In this document: positions 17,883-26,866 of the stretch, one piece after another
Layout of the letters: every line of letters starts with the position of its first letter
Position numbering within the stretch: the stretch's first letter is position 1
DNA from: Lachnospiraceae bacterium
Lineage (GTDB): Bacteria > Bacillota > Clostridia > Lachnospirales > Lachnospiraceae
Reading direction: 5' to 3'
Assembly (NCBI GenBank): GCA_017467805.1
Contig: JAFUKJ010000061.1
Location: 1-45,847 of the forward strand
Length of the DNA: 45,847 nt
Translations under genes and position numbers: made by a program
Notes under the pieces: model-generated
The model's input: only the letters and a program-made list of their open reading frames with translations
Database searches by the model: none
What the model was told of the DNA's origin: nothing

Positions 17883-18569
17883 TTATGTCCCTATTGAGTA
17901 TTTTCTACATAAGTAATATTTTGAAAAGGTTGTCCTATCCAGTTTCCCAGTATTCAATGCCGCCTTAATATACCGTGGCATAAATTCATCATACTTCACT
18001 TCTAATACATGCTTACCGCTTGGCATGATTGGACGTTTACCAATATCCTTATCAAAGAACTGTCCTATCTCAGTAGCTGCTGAGATATTCCTGTCAAAGG
18101 TAATTCGTACATTACCTTCAGGACAAATAAATGCCTTGCGCTCATAAGCTACAACAACCTTCGGCTTCAAAAGATTCATCGCTGCATATGCCTTGAATTG
18201 CTTCAAAAAATCTTCATCCTGCGGCTGTATCTGATACTGTCCATCCAATAATCTCTGACACTCCTCATAAGAAAGATTACAGCTCTCCTTACGGGTCATA
18301 TCATGATTCTTAATCTTCTTCTCCAAATGAATGTAGGAATCATCACCATTATAGATTCTGATACGATACTTGAATCTGGGACTTACACCCATAATATTCT
18401 GCTTCAAAGCAGTATCCTTATAATCATCAAAATAAGCGCTTCGTATCTCATAAGCGCCATTCTCGTAGTGCTTGTCCGTCTTAATCAGACCTGTAAGCTT
18501 ATTCTCAAGTAAGACTAAATCCCTCTCATCAACCAAATATTTTAATTCATGTCGATATTTATTCTGCAT
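17883..18569 (-). CDS. VTC-domain protein (polyphosphate polymerase-like)
   Basis: The 228-residue protein is a triphosphate-tunnel fold of the VTC family. It shows HELKYLV at the start, the YEIRSAYFDD segment, basic tunnel strands FKYRIRIYNGD and LEKKIKN, a middle VVAYERKAF, VRITFDRN, and the late LEVKYDEFMP. Yeast Vtc4 makes polyphosphate through this domain. In bacteria the product is not well established, and a link to CotH substrates is inferred only from gene neighbourhood. It is first in a two-gene unit with DUF4956. Confidence 0.88.
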   Translation of the reverse strand: MQNKYRHELKYLVDERDLVLLENKLTGLIKTDKHYENGAYEIRSAYFDDYKDTALKQNIMGVSPRFKYRIRIYNGDDSYIHLEKKIKNHDMTRKESCNLSYEECQRLLDGQYQIQPQDEDFLKQFKAYAAMNLLKPKVVVAYERKAFICPEGNVRITFDRNISAATEIGQFFDKDIGKRPIMPSGKHVLEVKYDEFMPRYIKAALNTGKLDRTTFSKYYLCRKYSIGT

Positions 18570-18630
18570 ACTATGAATTCACTCTCTTAAATTTAGATTT
18601 CAGAAAGCCACTATTTAAGTGTAGCTTAGA

Positions 18631-18661
18631 ATATTATGTCAACTTTTCATAGTATTGTCAA
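18631..18661 (-). promoter_or_regulatory. Likely promoter of the VTC-DUF4956 unit
   Basis: On the minus strand TTGACA (18656-18661) is followed after 19 bp by TAATAT (18631-18636). A second TTGACA directly abuts the -10. The spacer is longer than ideal, and the leader to the start codon is about 60 bases. Confidence 0.5.
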
Positions 18662-18701
18662 TGTCAGAAATGTAAACATTTTGTGTACTTTTAGGAGATA
18701 G

Positions 18702-19097
18702 CTATTTTAAAAGTTCTTCCGTTAATGCCAGTATCTGTGGCGCTATTCTTTCTCTCTGGCGCTTTGTAAGCATCTTATATACAGGATATGCCAGTGCCAA
18801 AATCACAATTCCTATCACACCTACCAAAATTCCAAGCAACAGGAATTGATTGGTCCATACCATCGCAAGGCTCATGCCTGTACCAAACACCAGAGTTCCC
18901 ACAATACCAAGTACCAACGCCCAGATGGTGCCTGGTCTCTCTGCACTTTGGTCAAGTCGTCTTAACTGCGCCATTTTAGCCTCAGTCGTATCGGGCGGCA
19001 TCAGATTGTATTTTCTTTTAATTTCTTCTATTTCCTTTTGCTGCTTTGCCGAATATGTATATGTAAAGCCTGTTTCCTGATTTACTTCCTTATTCAA
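18702..19097 (-). CDS. Small two-helix membrane protein of unknown function
   Basis: The 131-residue protein has a charged N-terminal third (residues 1-52, including QQKEIEEIKRKYN). Two membrane helices follow at about 58-80 and 85-107, then a basic C-terminal tail. I see no catalytic motif. It overlaps the end of the preceding membrane-protein gene by 8 bp and is last in a four-gene run with a response regulator and a histidine kinase, so it is probably co-expressed with that signalling system. Confidence 0.75.
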   Translation of the reverse strand: MNKEVNQETGFTYTYSAKQQKEIEEIKRKYNLMPPDTTEAKMAQLRRLDQSAERPGTIWALVLGIVGTLVFGTGMSLAMVWTNQFLLLGILVGVIGIVILALAYPVYKMLTKRQRERIAPQILALTEELLK

Positions 19098-19998
19098 CTT
19101 CTAACGCTTCCTTTCTCATATCCAATTTTTTTATTTCCTTATTCGTAATATGCACCAGCCATATTGCCAGTACAAACTCACCAAAACAAACAGCTCCTCC
19201 TGTCAGCATATTCATCAACTGCATAAACTCTGCCTGTTCGGCTCCAAACTGCATCAGCATAGCTGTCTGAAGCGCAAATATGGACATAAGCGCGCAGGAT
19301 AGCGACACTACCTTGGCTGCTGACAGAATTGGTCTTTCCATTTTTCGATATTTAATAATATTTTTAATTGCCATACCAAAACAAAAGAATGCATATGCCG
19401 CCTGAGCATATATCATAACGCCTGGATAGTCATAATATTTGTTCTTCCATACCATCTGAATGACAAGCCCCGTCATAACTATATGTAATAAAAACATAAG
19501 CTTACCACAGAAACGACTGCTCTTTAGTTCAAAGCCCCTGCGTTCTCCCGATTCCATCGCTTGTCCTTTTCTATCTCGCCTGATAAGTCCTATTCGAATC
19601 AGACTTAGTACTTCATAATATACAGCCATTGCGCCTGTCCAGACGGAACGATAATAAATACCTGCCGCCAAATAGAAGGCAGCATAAATAAGATTAATTC
19701 CACCACTTCCATACAGCGAAACCTTCGCCCGTAATAACGGGTCCTCCAAATATCTTCCACTGTATTTATTTGCTTTTAATATACGTTTTATCTTTTTTAT
19801 CACGGCAGGCACTCTCAAGCACACAATAACCAGTGTATAAAACGACAACAAATAACTGCTATAAGCAATAATCGGATTCGCATCCTGGTATCCCAGTGAA
19901 TACACCAACAATACCGCAGACACCAATACCAGTATCAGCTTAATAAACCAATGTGGAAAGAGCAAATACCACCACCATTGTTTTCCTTTGTTTTTCAT
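19090..19998 (-). CDS. Multi-helix membrane protein downstream of the histidine kinase
   Basis: The 302-residue protein has about eight hydrophobic helices and no motif I recognise. Helices begin near residues 12, 38, 95, 120, 165, 200, 225 and 260. I start at 19998 because GAGG lies eight bases upstream; a start at 20022 would overlap the kinase gene. It lies 10 bp after the kinase stop codon, so it may be a partner or target of the two-component system. Function unknown. Confidence 0.7.
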   Translation of the reverse strand: MKNKGKQWWWYLLFPHWFIKLILVLVSAVLLVYSLGYQDANPIIAYSSYLLSFYTLVIVCLRVPAVIKKIKRILKANKYSGRYLEDPLLRAKVSLYGSGGINLIYAAFYLAAGIYYRSVWTGAMAVYYEVLSLIRIGLIRRDRKGQAMESGERRGFELKSSRFCGKLMFLLHIVMTGLVIQMVWKNKYYDYPGVMIYAQAAYAFFCFGMAIKNIIKYRKMERPILSAAKVVSLSCALMSIFALQTAMLMQFGAEQAEFMQLMNMLTGGAVCFGEFVLAIWLVHITNKEIKKLDMRKEALEVE

Positions 19999-20008
19999 AT
20001 CATTTTCC

Positions 20009-21070
20009 TCACGTCTTCGCATCTAATGAAACGGTGAAGGTTGTTCCTTCCCCTAACACACTCTGTACACTGATATTCCCCTCTGCAATATCAATTACTC
20101 TTTTGACCAAAGCAAGCCCAAGTCCATTGCCCTGTGTAGCATGAGAGGTATCTCCCTGATAGAACTTTTCAAAAATATGTCTGCCAGTCTCCTGACTAAT
20201 GCCACAGCCTGTATCACTTACAGACACAAGTACCTTATCTTCAAGCCTTTTTACCTCTACCGTTACCCTGCCTTCCTCCTTACAAAACTTAATTGCATTG
20301 GAAAATAGATTGTTCCACACAAGGCTTAAAAGCTCTGCATCCTGATATATCAAAACATCCTCTTCAATATCCGTTTCAATCTCCAGCTGCTTCTTTTCCC
20401 ATACATACTCGTGCATTAAAAGGCACTCGCAAATCTGCTCGGAAAGATTATAAGTCTTCTTCTCAGGATAAATCTGCTGGTTCTCTAAACGATTCAGCTT
20501 CAAAATATTTGTAATCAAATCAGAAAGTCTCTTCGTCTGTTCAGTGATTGCTTTTGCATACTCCTGCTGCTGTTCAGGCTTTAAAACACCGCTTTGCAGC
20601 ATTGTCGCATAGTTAGAAATCACGGCAAGAGGAGTCTTAATCTCATGAGAAACATTAGAAATAAAGTCAGTTCTTAAAGTTTCAACACCTGCAAGCTCCG
20701 CAGTCATATCATTCAACCCCTTAATGATGGAGTCAAACTCATTATCACTGTTTTCTCCTTTAATATAAGGAATTCGAACTGTGAAATCACCTGCTACAAT
20801 CTTCTCCATACCTTCTCTGATACGTTTTACGGGTCTTGTTACCATCCACGCACGTCTGGTAAAATCAAAAATACCAAATAGCAAAGTTAGCAAAATGATA
20901 TTCCAAAAAGTTATTGGCGCCATTGCTCTAACTTCAGCTTCATCCATCTGCATTCCATGTAAAAATAGCAGGAAATTACAGGTTACTACAAATGCAATCA
21001 TGACAAAGAAAATAATCAAACGCCAGCCTGCCTTTAAAAATTTCTTTATCTTGTGCCATTCGATTCTCAC
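20009..21070 (-). CDS. Sensor histidine kinase
   Basis: The 353-residue kinase has two membrane helices (about 15-37 and 53-70) with only a short outside loop. A HAMP linker follows, then the phospho-acceptor box SNVSHEIKTPL with H142. The N box is NLFSNAIKFC, followed by G1 SVSDTGCGIS and G2 GNGLGLALVK. Such a small outer loop suggests that it senses within the membrane or through a partner protein, perhaps one of the two membrane proteins downstream. It overlaps the response regulator gene by 4 bp (ATGA). Confidence 0.92.
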   Translation of the reverse strand: MRIEWHKIKKFLKAGWRLIIFFVMIAFVVTCNFLLFLHGMQMDEAEVRAMAPITFWNIILLTLLFGIFDFTRRAWMVTRPVKRIREGMEKIVAGDFTVRIPYIKGENSDNEFDSIIKGLNDMTAELAGVETLRTDFISNVSHEIKTPLAVISNYATMLQSGVLKPEQQQEYAKAITEQTKRLSDLITNILKLNRLENQQIYPEKKTYNLSEQICECLLMHEYVWEKKQLEIETDIEEDVLIYQDAELLSLVWNNLFSNAIKFCKEEGRVTVEVKRLEDKVLVSVSDTGCGISQETGRHIFEKFYQGDTSHATQGNGLGLALVKRVIDIAEGNISVQSVLGEGTTFTVSLDAKT

Positions 21071-21738
21071 TTAATCACCGCCTTATATCCCAAACCATGT
21101 ACTGTTACAATCTCAAAGCTATCACAATCCGAGAACTTATCTCTTATCTTTGTCATATATACATCTACAACTCTGGCACCTGATGCTGAATCCGCGTCCC
21201 AGAACTCTTCCATCAGCTTTGCACGGGTAAAGGTTTTCTTAGGATAAGATAACAGCTTATAGAGAATATCAAACTCTCTTACCGTCAAAGTAACCTCTTC
21301 TCCCTTTACATATGCCGTATGCTCCTGCGCATCCAGCACTAAATCTCCAATCTCTATCTTCTTACCAGTTGCAATCTTAGCACGTCTGAGCAGTGCCTCC
21401 ATTCTAAGAAGCAGCTCCTCCAAATCCACAGGCTTTACCAGATAATCATCTACACCTGCGCGGAAGCCCTTCTTCTTTGATTCAAAATCATCTCTTGCCG
21501 TCATAAATAGAATCGGAATATCCTCATTCATCTCTCTGACCGTCTGGGCAAACTCAAAGCCATCCGTTCCAGGCATCATAATATCTGAAATAATCAAATC
21601 AAAGACATTCTCGTACATCTCGTCATACGCTTCATTTGCATCCAAAGCTCCAATCGCCTCATAGCCATTATTATTCAAAAACATACAAACTGTCTGATTC
21701 AAATCCTTATCATCTTCTACTAATAGTACTTTAAACAT
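21067..21738 (-). CDS. OmpR/PhoB-type response regulator
   Basis: The 223-residue protein has a receiver domain with acidic residues D9 and D10, phospho-acceptor D52 (SDIMMPGTDG) and K102 (VKP). A winged-helix DNA-binding domain follows (LTVREFDILYKLLSYP...VDVYMTKIRDKF). It is the partner of the histidine kinase, whose gene it overlaps. I start at 21738, with AAGGGG upstream, rather than ten codons earlier. Confidence 0.94.
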   Translation of the reverse strand: MFKVLLVEDDKDLNQTVCMFLNNNGYEAIGALDANEAYDEMYENVFDLIISDIMMPGTDGFEFAQTVREMNEDIPILFMTARDDFESKKKGFRAGVDDYLVKPVDLEELLLRMEALLRRAKIATGKKIEIGDLVLDAQEHTAYVKGEEVTLTVREFDILYKLLSYPKKTFTRAKLMEEFWDADSASGARVVDVYMTKIRDKFSDCDSFEIVTVHGLGYKAVIK

Positions 21739-21854
21739 AAACAGCACCCCTTTTATTCTTTCTAACAACGTGGTTTGTATATATCATCATGGTAACACAA
21801 TTTACTATATCAGCCAAATGTTTAAGAATTGTTAAACGGAAAGAATATCATATA

Positions 21855-21887
21855 AAAAACACCCACCCTATCAAAAATAGAGTGGGG
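21855..21887 (-). terminator. Terminator of the HD-GYP gene
   Basis: A 10-position stem with one mismatch (21863-21872 with 21878-21887) closes a five-base loop. On the minus strand it is followed by six T. It starts within 10 bp of the HD-GYP stop codon. Confidence 0.85.
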
Positions 21888-21894
21888 ATACTTT

Positions 21895-23391
21895 TTATAC
21901 TCCGAACTGTTCTCTTGAGAACGCCTCCATATCTACTCTTGCGCGTTTAAAGCATTCCATTAGTTGTGGAGAGAAAACGCCGCATTCTCCATTGAGAATC
22001 ATATCATAAGCTTCGCCCAGTGAGTATGCGTCCTTGTATACACGCTTGCTAATCAAGGCATCATATACATCGGCAACGGATACAATCTGTGCCTCTAAGG
22101 AGATTTCTTCACCCTTTAAGCCATCAGGATAGCCTCTGCCATCATAACGCTCATGATGGTGACGACAGATGTCGTAACAGTATTTATAGTAATTTTCATC
22201 CTGAAGATTTTCCATGGTAACTAAGATATCACAGCCCTTGGTAGTATGCTTTTTCATCTCATCGAATTCTTCAGGAGTTAGCTTGCCTGGCTTTAATAGG
22301 ATGCCGTCAGGAATTGCTATCTTACCAATGTCGTGCATGGCAGATGCGGAAGAAATGACATCAATCAACTCAGGCGTGTAGTGAACATTGTCATAAACCT
22401 CGTTAACGTATTTGAGCATTATTTTTGTGAAGCCCTTAATACGCTGAATGTGGTCGCCTGACTCTACACTTCTAAACTCAACGACGGTACTAAGAATATC
22501 AATGATATCATTATTGATTGCCTTAAGATTCTGCTTTTGTCTCTTCTTTACAGCATCATCAATATCAAAAATAGTCATGAGAAAGCCATCGGAGTCACCG
22601 CTTTTCATGCGGAAGCATTCAACTTCCTTCCAACGATAATTTCCTTCCTCATCACAGAAGCGAATTTCAATAGAATATAAGCCTTTTTCAGCGCGGTATT
22701 CCTCTGTGTTTTCAATATTTTTAGGAAGTGACTTTGAAAAATGCAAATCATCCTGATGAATGTACATTTTGCAAGCCTCAAAATAATCTTCCAAGGTACC
22801 AATATCCTTGGCTTTTTCTAAAATGCCTCTTTTTTGTAAAATATTGTAGTAGTTTTGATTTTCATTTACATAGATAAAGGCATCATAACGCTTTCCTAAG
22901 ATATTAGATAGTTCTCCAACCATAGATTCTGAGGCAGGGTGTATTTCAGTAGATTTCGAAACCGTATTGGAAAGACCTAATGCATTATCTACATTGAGTA
23001 CCATTCCTAAGATACCAGAAACCTCTCCGTTGGTTTCTATGAGTGGTTCTTTGATGATTTCATAGTAATGCATTTCATTACCGCATGCCTCGGGTGCAAG
23101 CATACGGCTGCCTGTTTTGGATTGCATGATTTTCTTATCGTCTTCGCGATAGGCACGTGCAATTTCCTCAGGTGTATTTCTGTCAAAATCAGATTTGCCT
23201 AATAATTCTCCGCGTTCTACACCATTGATTGCATCACAGGTCTTATTCGCGAAACAATAACGACTTTGGGTGTCCTTGGCAAATATATTAACAGGAATCG
23301 TATCTAATATAAGCTCTAAAAATTGATTGCGTTCTTCTAATTCTTTTATTTTCTGCTGCATCTCTTCGTTTGATAATGAATTGGTATTCAT
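21895..23391 (-). CDS. PAS and HD-GYP domain signalling protein
   Basis: The 498-residue soluble protein starts with a coiled coil and a PAS domain (residues about 20-140, ILDTIPVNIFAKD). A second, weaker PAS-like module follows (170-280), then an HD-GYP domain. Metal-binding residues lie in MHDIGKIAIPDGILLKPG and in HHHERYDGRGYP, matching the HHExxDGxGYP consensus, followed by SVADVYDAL. HD-GYP enzymes usually degrade cyclic di-GMP, but the sequence alone does not prove the substrate. It stands alone with its own terminator. Position 23392-23559 upstream holds its presumed promoter region. Confidence 0.9.
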   Translation of the reverse strand: MNTNSLSNEEMQQKIKELEERNQFLELILDTIPVNIFAKDTQSRYCFANKTCDAINGVERGELLGKSDFDRNTPEEIARAYREDDKKIMQSKTGSRMLAPEACGNEMHYYEIIKEPLIETNGEVSGILGMVLNVDNALGLSNTVSKSTEIHPASESMVGELSNILGKRYDAFIYVNENQNYYNILQKRGILEKAKDIGTLEDYFEACKMYIHQDDLHFSKSLPKNIENTEEYRAEKGLYSIEIRFCDEEGNYRWKEVECFRMKSGDSDGFLMTIFDIDDAVKKRQKQNLKAINNDIIDILSTVVEFRSVESGDHIQRIKGFTKIMLKYVNEVYDNVHYTPELIDVISSASAMHDIGKIAIPDGILLKPGKLTPEEFDEMKKHTTKGCDILVTMENLQDENYYKYCYDICRHHHERYDGRGYPDGLKGEEISLEAQIVSVADVYDALISKRVYKDAYSLGEAYDMILNGECGVFSPQLMECFKRARVDMEAFSREQFGV

Positions 23392-23559
23392 GTTAATATC
23401 ACCTCTGCTCTAATTGCGTCAGAATATAATTATACTGATAATAAAAATACGCTAATTATATGATAGCACTAAAAGATACATACAACAAGGATAAAAAAAG
23501 GTTGATAATATACAATTCTGCCATATCATAAATATCCTTGTCATTTAATTTAGATAAAT

Positions 23560-25512
23560 TCAGCCTATCTCCTCAAGCTCCAATTCTGTTTCCATCATGC
23601 GTTCTAACAGAGTCTCCTGCTGATGCTCCTCGGCATCCAATAAATTCTGCAATTCCATCAGCTTCTGATAATCTGTTGCCAATGCGGGGTCCATTAATTG
23701 CATTTGAAGCTCTGCTGCCTTTGCCTCACTTTCTGCAAGCTGCTTTTCATATTTCTTTAACTGATTTTCCAGACGGGACTTAATCTTTCCAGGATTATAG
23801 TAGGTCTTCTTGTCAAAGACATCCTCAAGTGTTGGATTCTTCTCTTGTGCTGCTTTCTGTGATATTCCTACCTGACTTGCCACATTGGCTGTTCTCTGTA
23901 GCTTCTCTTTTTCATCCAGATACGCTTGATAATCACCACGATACTGCTTGACCTCCTGCGTGCCAAACTCCAGAATACCTGTTGCGACCTGCTTGATAAA
24001 ATATCTATCATGAGATACAAACAAGACAGTTCCAGGAAAATCCTGTAGCATCTTTTCTAACGCTTCCTTTCCAATCATATCCATATGGTTAGTAGGCTCA
24101 TCCAGTATCAATAGATTCGGCTTTGTCTGAAACATCTTGCACAATGCCAGTCGTACCTTCTCGCCACCCGAGAGCTGCCCCATCTTCTTCATAACCTCTT
24201 CCTGCGAAAACATAAAGCTTCCAAGAGCACTTCTGACATCCTCTCGTAAGAGCTTAGGATACTCCTCCCAGAAGTTATCCAGTACCGTCTGCTCAGGGTC
24301 TGCATCATTTACAACAGCTCTTTGCTGGTCAAAATACCCCCATTCTACATTCGGACCTATGGTAAAGCTACCTCCAAGAGGCTCGAGCATACCTACTATT
24401 GTTTTCAAAAGTGTAGACTTTCCCTTGCCATTCTCTCCAAGAATAGCAATTTTCTCTCCCTTTTTTAATTGAAAGGATACTTCACTCAATACCTTGTCAT
24501 AACCGATTGCCAGCTTTCTTGCCGTCAATACGTCGGTATAGCTTTCAATCCTTGGGGTAAACATAGCACGGAAGGTCTTAGTGTCAAAGCGTCTTGGCTT
24601 CTCAATCTTCACCATATGCTCAATCGCCATACGTTTAGAGCGTGTTGCCGCAACCTTTGTTGGCGTATTCTTCCACTTCTCTATCCACTCCGTCAGACGA
24701 GCAATCTCCTTTTGCTGTTCCTCGTAATCCTTCTCCTGCTTGATCAAATCCTCTTCCTTACGCTTCATAAAGGCAGAATAATTTCCCGGATAACGTTTGA
24801 TTCGATGATATTCAATCTCATAGGTAACATCGATAATTCTGTCCAAAAACATACGGTCATGAGACACAATGACCACTGCCTTGTCATATTCCTTCAAATA
24901 TCCCTCTAACCACTCAATGGTCGGCAAGTCCAAATGGTTGGTAGGCTCATCTAAAAGCATAATGTCAGGTCTGCTTAAGAGAAGCTTCATAAACGCAACC
25001 TTCGTCTGCTGTCCCCCTGAAAAGCTTCCAATTGAACGTGCTAAATCCTCGAGCGGAAATCCAAAGCTCTGAAACATAACCTCCATATCTCTTCGCCATG
25101 TATAGCCTCGTAATGCCTCCATCTGCTTTTGAAGGTTATCGTATTCATACATCAAGGACTGCTCTCCCGTTTGCATACTTTCCTCAATCTCCTTCATACG
25201 AGCTTCGCATGCAAACACTGGCGCAAATGCCTTCTTAATCTCCTCTTCTACCGTAACCTCTCCATCCTCAAAACTAATCTGACGCAGAAAGCCTATCTGC
25301 TGCTTTCCTGCCATCGTAATACCACATTCCTCATCGCTATCAAGATTAGCCATCTTGATTTCCTCAGCAATCAGCTTGAGCAGGGTAGTTTTTCCACAAC
25401 CATTACGTCCTACCACTGCAATTTTCTCGCTGTCATGTATCTCGAAATTCACATCCTCTAATATGGTATCCGCCGCATACTGTACAATCGCATGCTTTAT
25501 CTGATATCTCAT
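23560..25512 (-). CDS. ABC-F family ATPase
   Basis: The 650-residue protein has two ATPase domains and no membrane helices. The first has Walker A GRNGCGKTT, signature FSGGQ and Walker B MLLDEPTNHLD; the second has GENGKGKST, LSGGE and LILDEPTNHMD. Between them lies the charged P-site interaction linker, and a C-terminal coiled coil ends the chain. ABC-F proteins bind the ribosomal E site and either help stalled translation or protect against antibiotics; which applies here is open. Its start overlaps the rsgA stop (ATGA) behind GGAGGAG, so the two are coupled. A leader ORF and terminator upstream of rsgA suggest attenuation. Confidence 0.93.
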   Translation of the reverse strand: MRYQIKHAIVQYAADTILEDVNFEIHDSEKIAVVGRNGCGKTTLLKLIAEEIKMANLDSDEECGITMAGKQQIGFLRQISFEDGEVTVEEEIKKAFAPVFACEARMKEIEESMQTGEQSLMYEYDNLQKQMEALRGYTWRRDMEVMFQSFGFPLEDLARSIGSFSGGQQTKVAFMKLLLSRPDIMLLDEPTNHLDLPTIEWLEGYLKEYDKAVVIVSHDRMFLDRIIDVTYEIEYHRIKRYPGNYSAFMKRKEEDLIKQEKDYEEQQKEIARLTEWIEKWKNTPTKVAATRSKRMAIEHMVKIEKPRRFDTKTFRAMFTPRIESYTDVLTARKLAIGYDKVLSEVSFQLKKGEKIAILGENGKGKSTLLKTIVGMLEPLGGSFTIGPNVEWGYFDQQRAVVNDADPEQTVLDNFWEEYPKLLREDVRSALGSFMFSQEEVMKKMGQLSGGEKVRLALCKMFQTKPNLLILDEPTNHMDMIGKEALEKMLQDFPGTVLFVSHDRYFIKQVATGILEFGTQEVKQYRGDYQAYLDEKEKLQRTANVASQVGISQKAAQEKNPTLEDVFDKKTYYNPGKIKSRLENQLKKYEKQLAESEAKAAELQMQLMDPALATDYQKLMELQNLLDAEEHQQETLLERMMETELELEEIG

Positions 25513-26519
25513 GTTCTCCTCCTCATTGCCTTTTCCATTCGCCTTTGTATAATCGCTTTCTTTTCTCTTGCAAAGGCTTCTTCTCGTTGCATATGCAAAT
25601 ATGTATTCCATCGTCTCTCGTCTAGACTTCCATCCTCTAATGCACTTCTTATCGCACATCCCGGTTCCGTCTTATGTCCACAATTTGAAAATCTACACCT
25701 TGTAAAAAGTTCCTCTACATCCTCATATGATGTCTGTAAGCCCTCATCGACATCGCTAACAGTTAATTTACGAATTCCCGGTGTATCAATGATTCTTCCG
25801 CCACCAGCAATCACTTCTCCATTCGGTAGAGTAATCTCCTTGGGCAGATTCATACACTGCTTATAGGTAGTCGTATGTCTTCCCTGAGCATCGGCTTCTC
25901 TGATACCACCTGTCAGCATTTCTTCCTTCCCCATAACCATATTAACAAAAGAAGACTTCCCTACACCTGACGACCCAAGCAACACTGTTGTCTTTCCACC
26001 TTGGAAAAATCTCTCCAGCTGCGCAACGCCTTCACCTGTTACCGAACTTACGCAATAAATCTCCACTCCTGGTGCTACTGACTCTGCCTGTACCACATAG
26101 TCTTGTGGATTCTCACACAAATCGGCCTTAGTCAAAATGATAATCGGAATACCACCGCTTTGCCAGGCTACTGTTACGTATCGCTCTAGCTTCGACAAAT
26201 GAAAATCCCTATTCATCGACATTGTAATAAACACATAATCAAAATTTGCCGCCACTGCCAGGTCATTCTGCCCTTGGGTTACATTCTGACGCATAAATAC
26301 TGACTTTCTAGGTAGTACCTTAGTGATTAAACTATCACCAAGCTCATTTCTTATTAGCTCCACTTCGTCTCCCACTGTTGGGAAATCAATCATCTCCTCC
26401 GTGTTGTAAAAGCACGATGTTTTTAATCTGCCGTACAGCCCTTCCTCTCCTACACTAAGCTCATAGCGTTCACGATGTACCGCTGTTACTGTTGCAATCT
26501 GTTTGTTTTCTAAATTCAT
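25509..26519 (-). CDS. rsgA: Ribosome small-subunit GTPase RsgA
   Basis: The 336-residue protein is a circularly permuted GTPase that acts in late 30S maturation. An OB-fold comes first. The GTPase motifs then appear in permuted order: G4 LTKADL, G1 GSSGVGKSS and G3 DTPGI. A C-terminal zinc-binding segment CRFSNCGHKTEPGC completes the family pattern. I start at 26519 because GGAGAG lies upstream; the longer in-frame reading crosses hairpins at 26617-26663. It is the first gene of a two-gene operon with the ABC-F protein, both acting on ribosomes. Confidence 0.93.
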   Translation of the reverse strand: MNLENKQIATVTAVHRERYELSVGEEGLYGRLKTSCFYNTEEMIDFPTVGDEVELIRNELGDSLITKVLPRKSVFMRQNVTQGQNDLAVAANFDYVFITMSMNRDFHLSKLERYVTVAWQSGGIPIIILTKADLCENPQDYVVQAESVAPGVEIYCVSSVTGEGVAQLERFFQGGKTTVLLGSSGVGKSSFVNMVMGKEEMLTGGIREADAQGRHTTTYKQCMNLPKEITLPNGEVIAGGGRIIDTPGIRKLTVSDVDEGLQTSYEDVEELFTRCRFSNCGHKTEPGCAIRSALEDGSLDERRWNTYLHMQREEAFAREKKAIIQRRMEKAMRRRT

Positions 26520-26616
26520 TTTGTTCTCTCCATTCACATACAATACATTAATATTCCTACAAGTAGTTGTCAGGAACAACCATTGTGTAGTTTGTACGTG
26601 AAACCAGAGTTCGAAT

Positions 26617-26663
26617 AGAATGTGCAACAGCACATTCTCGCATCGAGTGCGGTCGCTTGCGAC
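26617..26663 (-). other. Hairpin cluster in the rsgA leader
   Basis: A perfect 9-bp stem (AGAATGTGC at 26617-26625 with GCACATTCT at 26630-26638) is followed by two smaller ones: GCATCGAGTGC near 26640 and GTCGCTTGCGAC near 26652. All lie between the leader terminator and rsgA, so they belong to the read-through transcript. Their role is unknown. Confidence 0.6.
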
Positions 26664-26686
26664 ATATTCTTTTCGCACGAGTACGC

Positions 26687-26722
26687 AAAAAAAAAATCGT
26701 GGTACTCAAACGAATACCACGA
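26687..26722 (-). terminator. Strong intrinsic terminator after the leader ORF
   Basis: On the minus strand TCGTGGTA pairs with TACCACGA (26715-26722 with 26697-26704) and is followed by ten T (26687-26696). It lies 32 bp past the 22-codon ORF and about 170 bp before rsgA, so it either ends a small transcript or attenuates the rsgA operon. Confidence 0.9.
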
Positions 26723-26754
26723 CAAATAATCATAGACCTTTATGAAACAAATCT

Positions 26755-26823
26755 TTATCTATTCTCAACCGAGGTAATCACGTACAATATGAAGTTCTTC
26801 TCAATAGCTGTTCTCTTATTCAT
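26755..26823 (-). CDS. 22-residue leader peptide or small protein
   Basis: An ATG at 26823 follows a near-perfect Shine-Dalgarno AAGGAGGT (26831-26838) at ideal spacing and opens a 22-codon frame. The peptide begins MNKRTAIEKN and ends ITSVENR. It has a positively charged start, a central hydrophobic patch (FILYVI) and no cysteine. A sigma-A promoter lies 45 bp upstream and a strong terminator 32 bp downstream, so this is a complete tiny transcription unit. I infer a leader ORF controlling rsgA and the ABC-F gene by attenuation; a free-standing small protein is the alternative. I do not recognise the peptide. Confidence 0.7.
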   Translation of the reverse strand: MNKRTAIEKNFILYVITSVENR

Positions 26824-26866
26824 CGCTTTTACCTCCTTAAATTCTTTAAATTTCAACTACTTGTTT

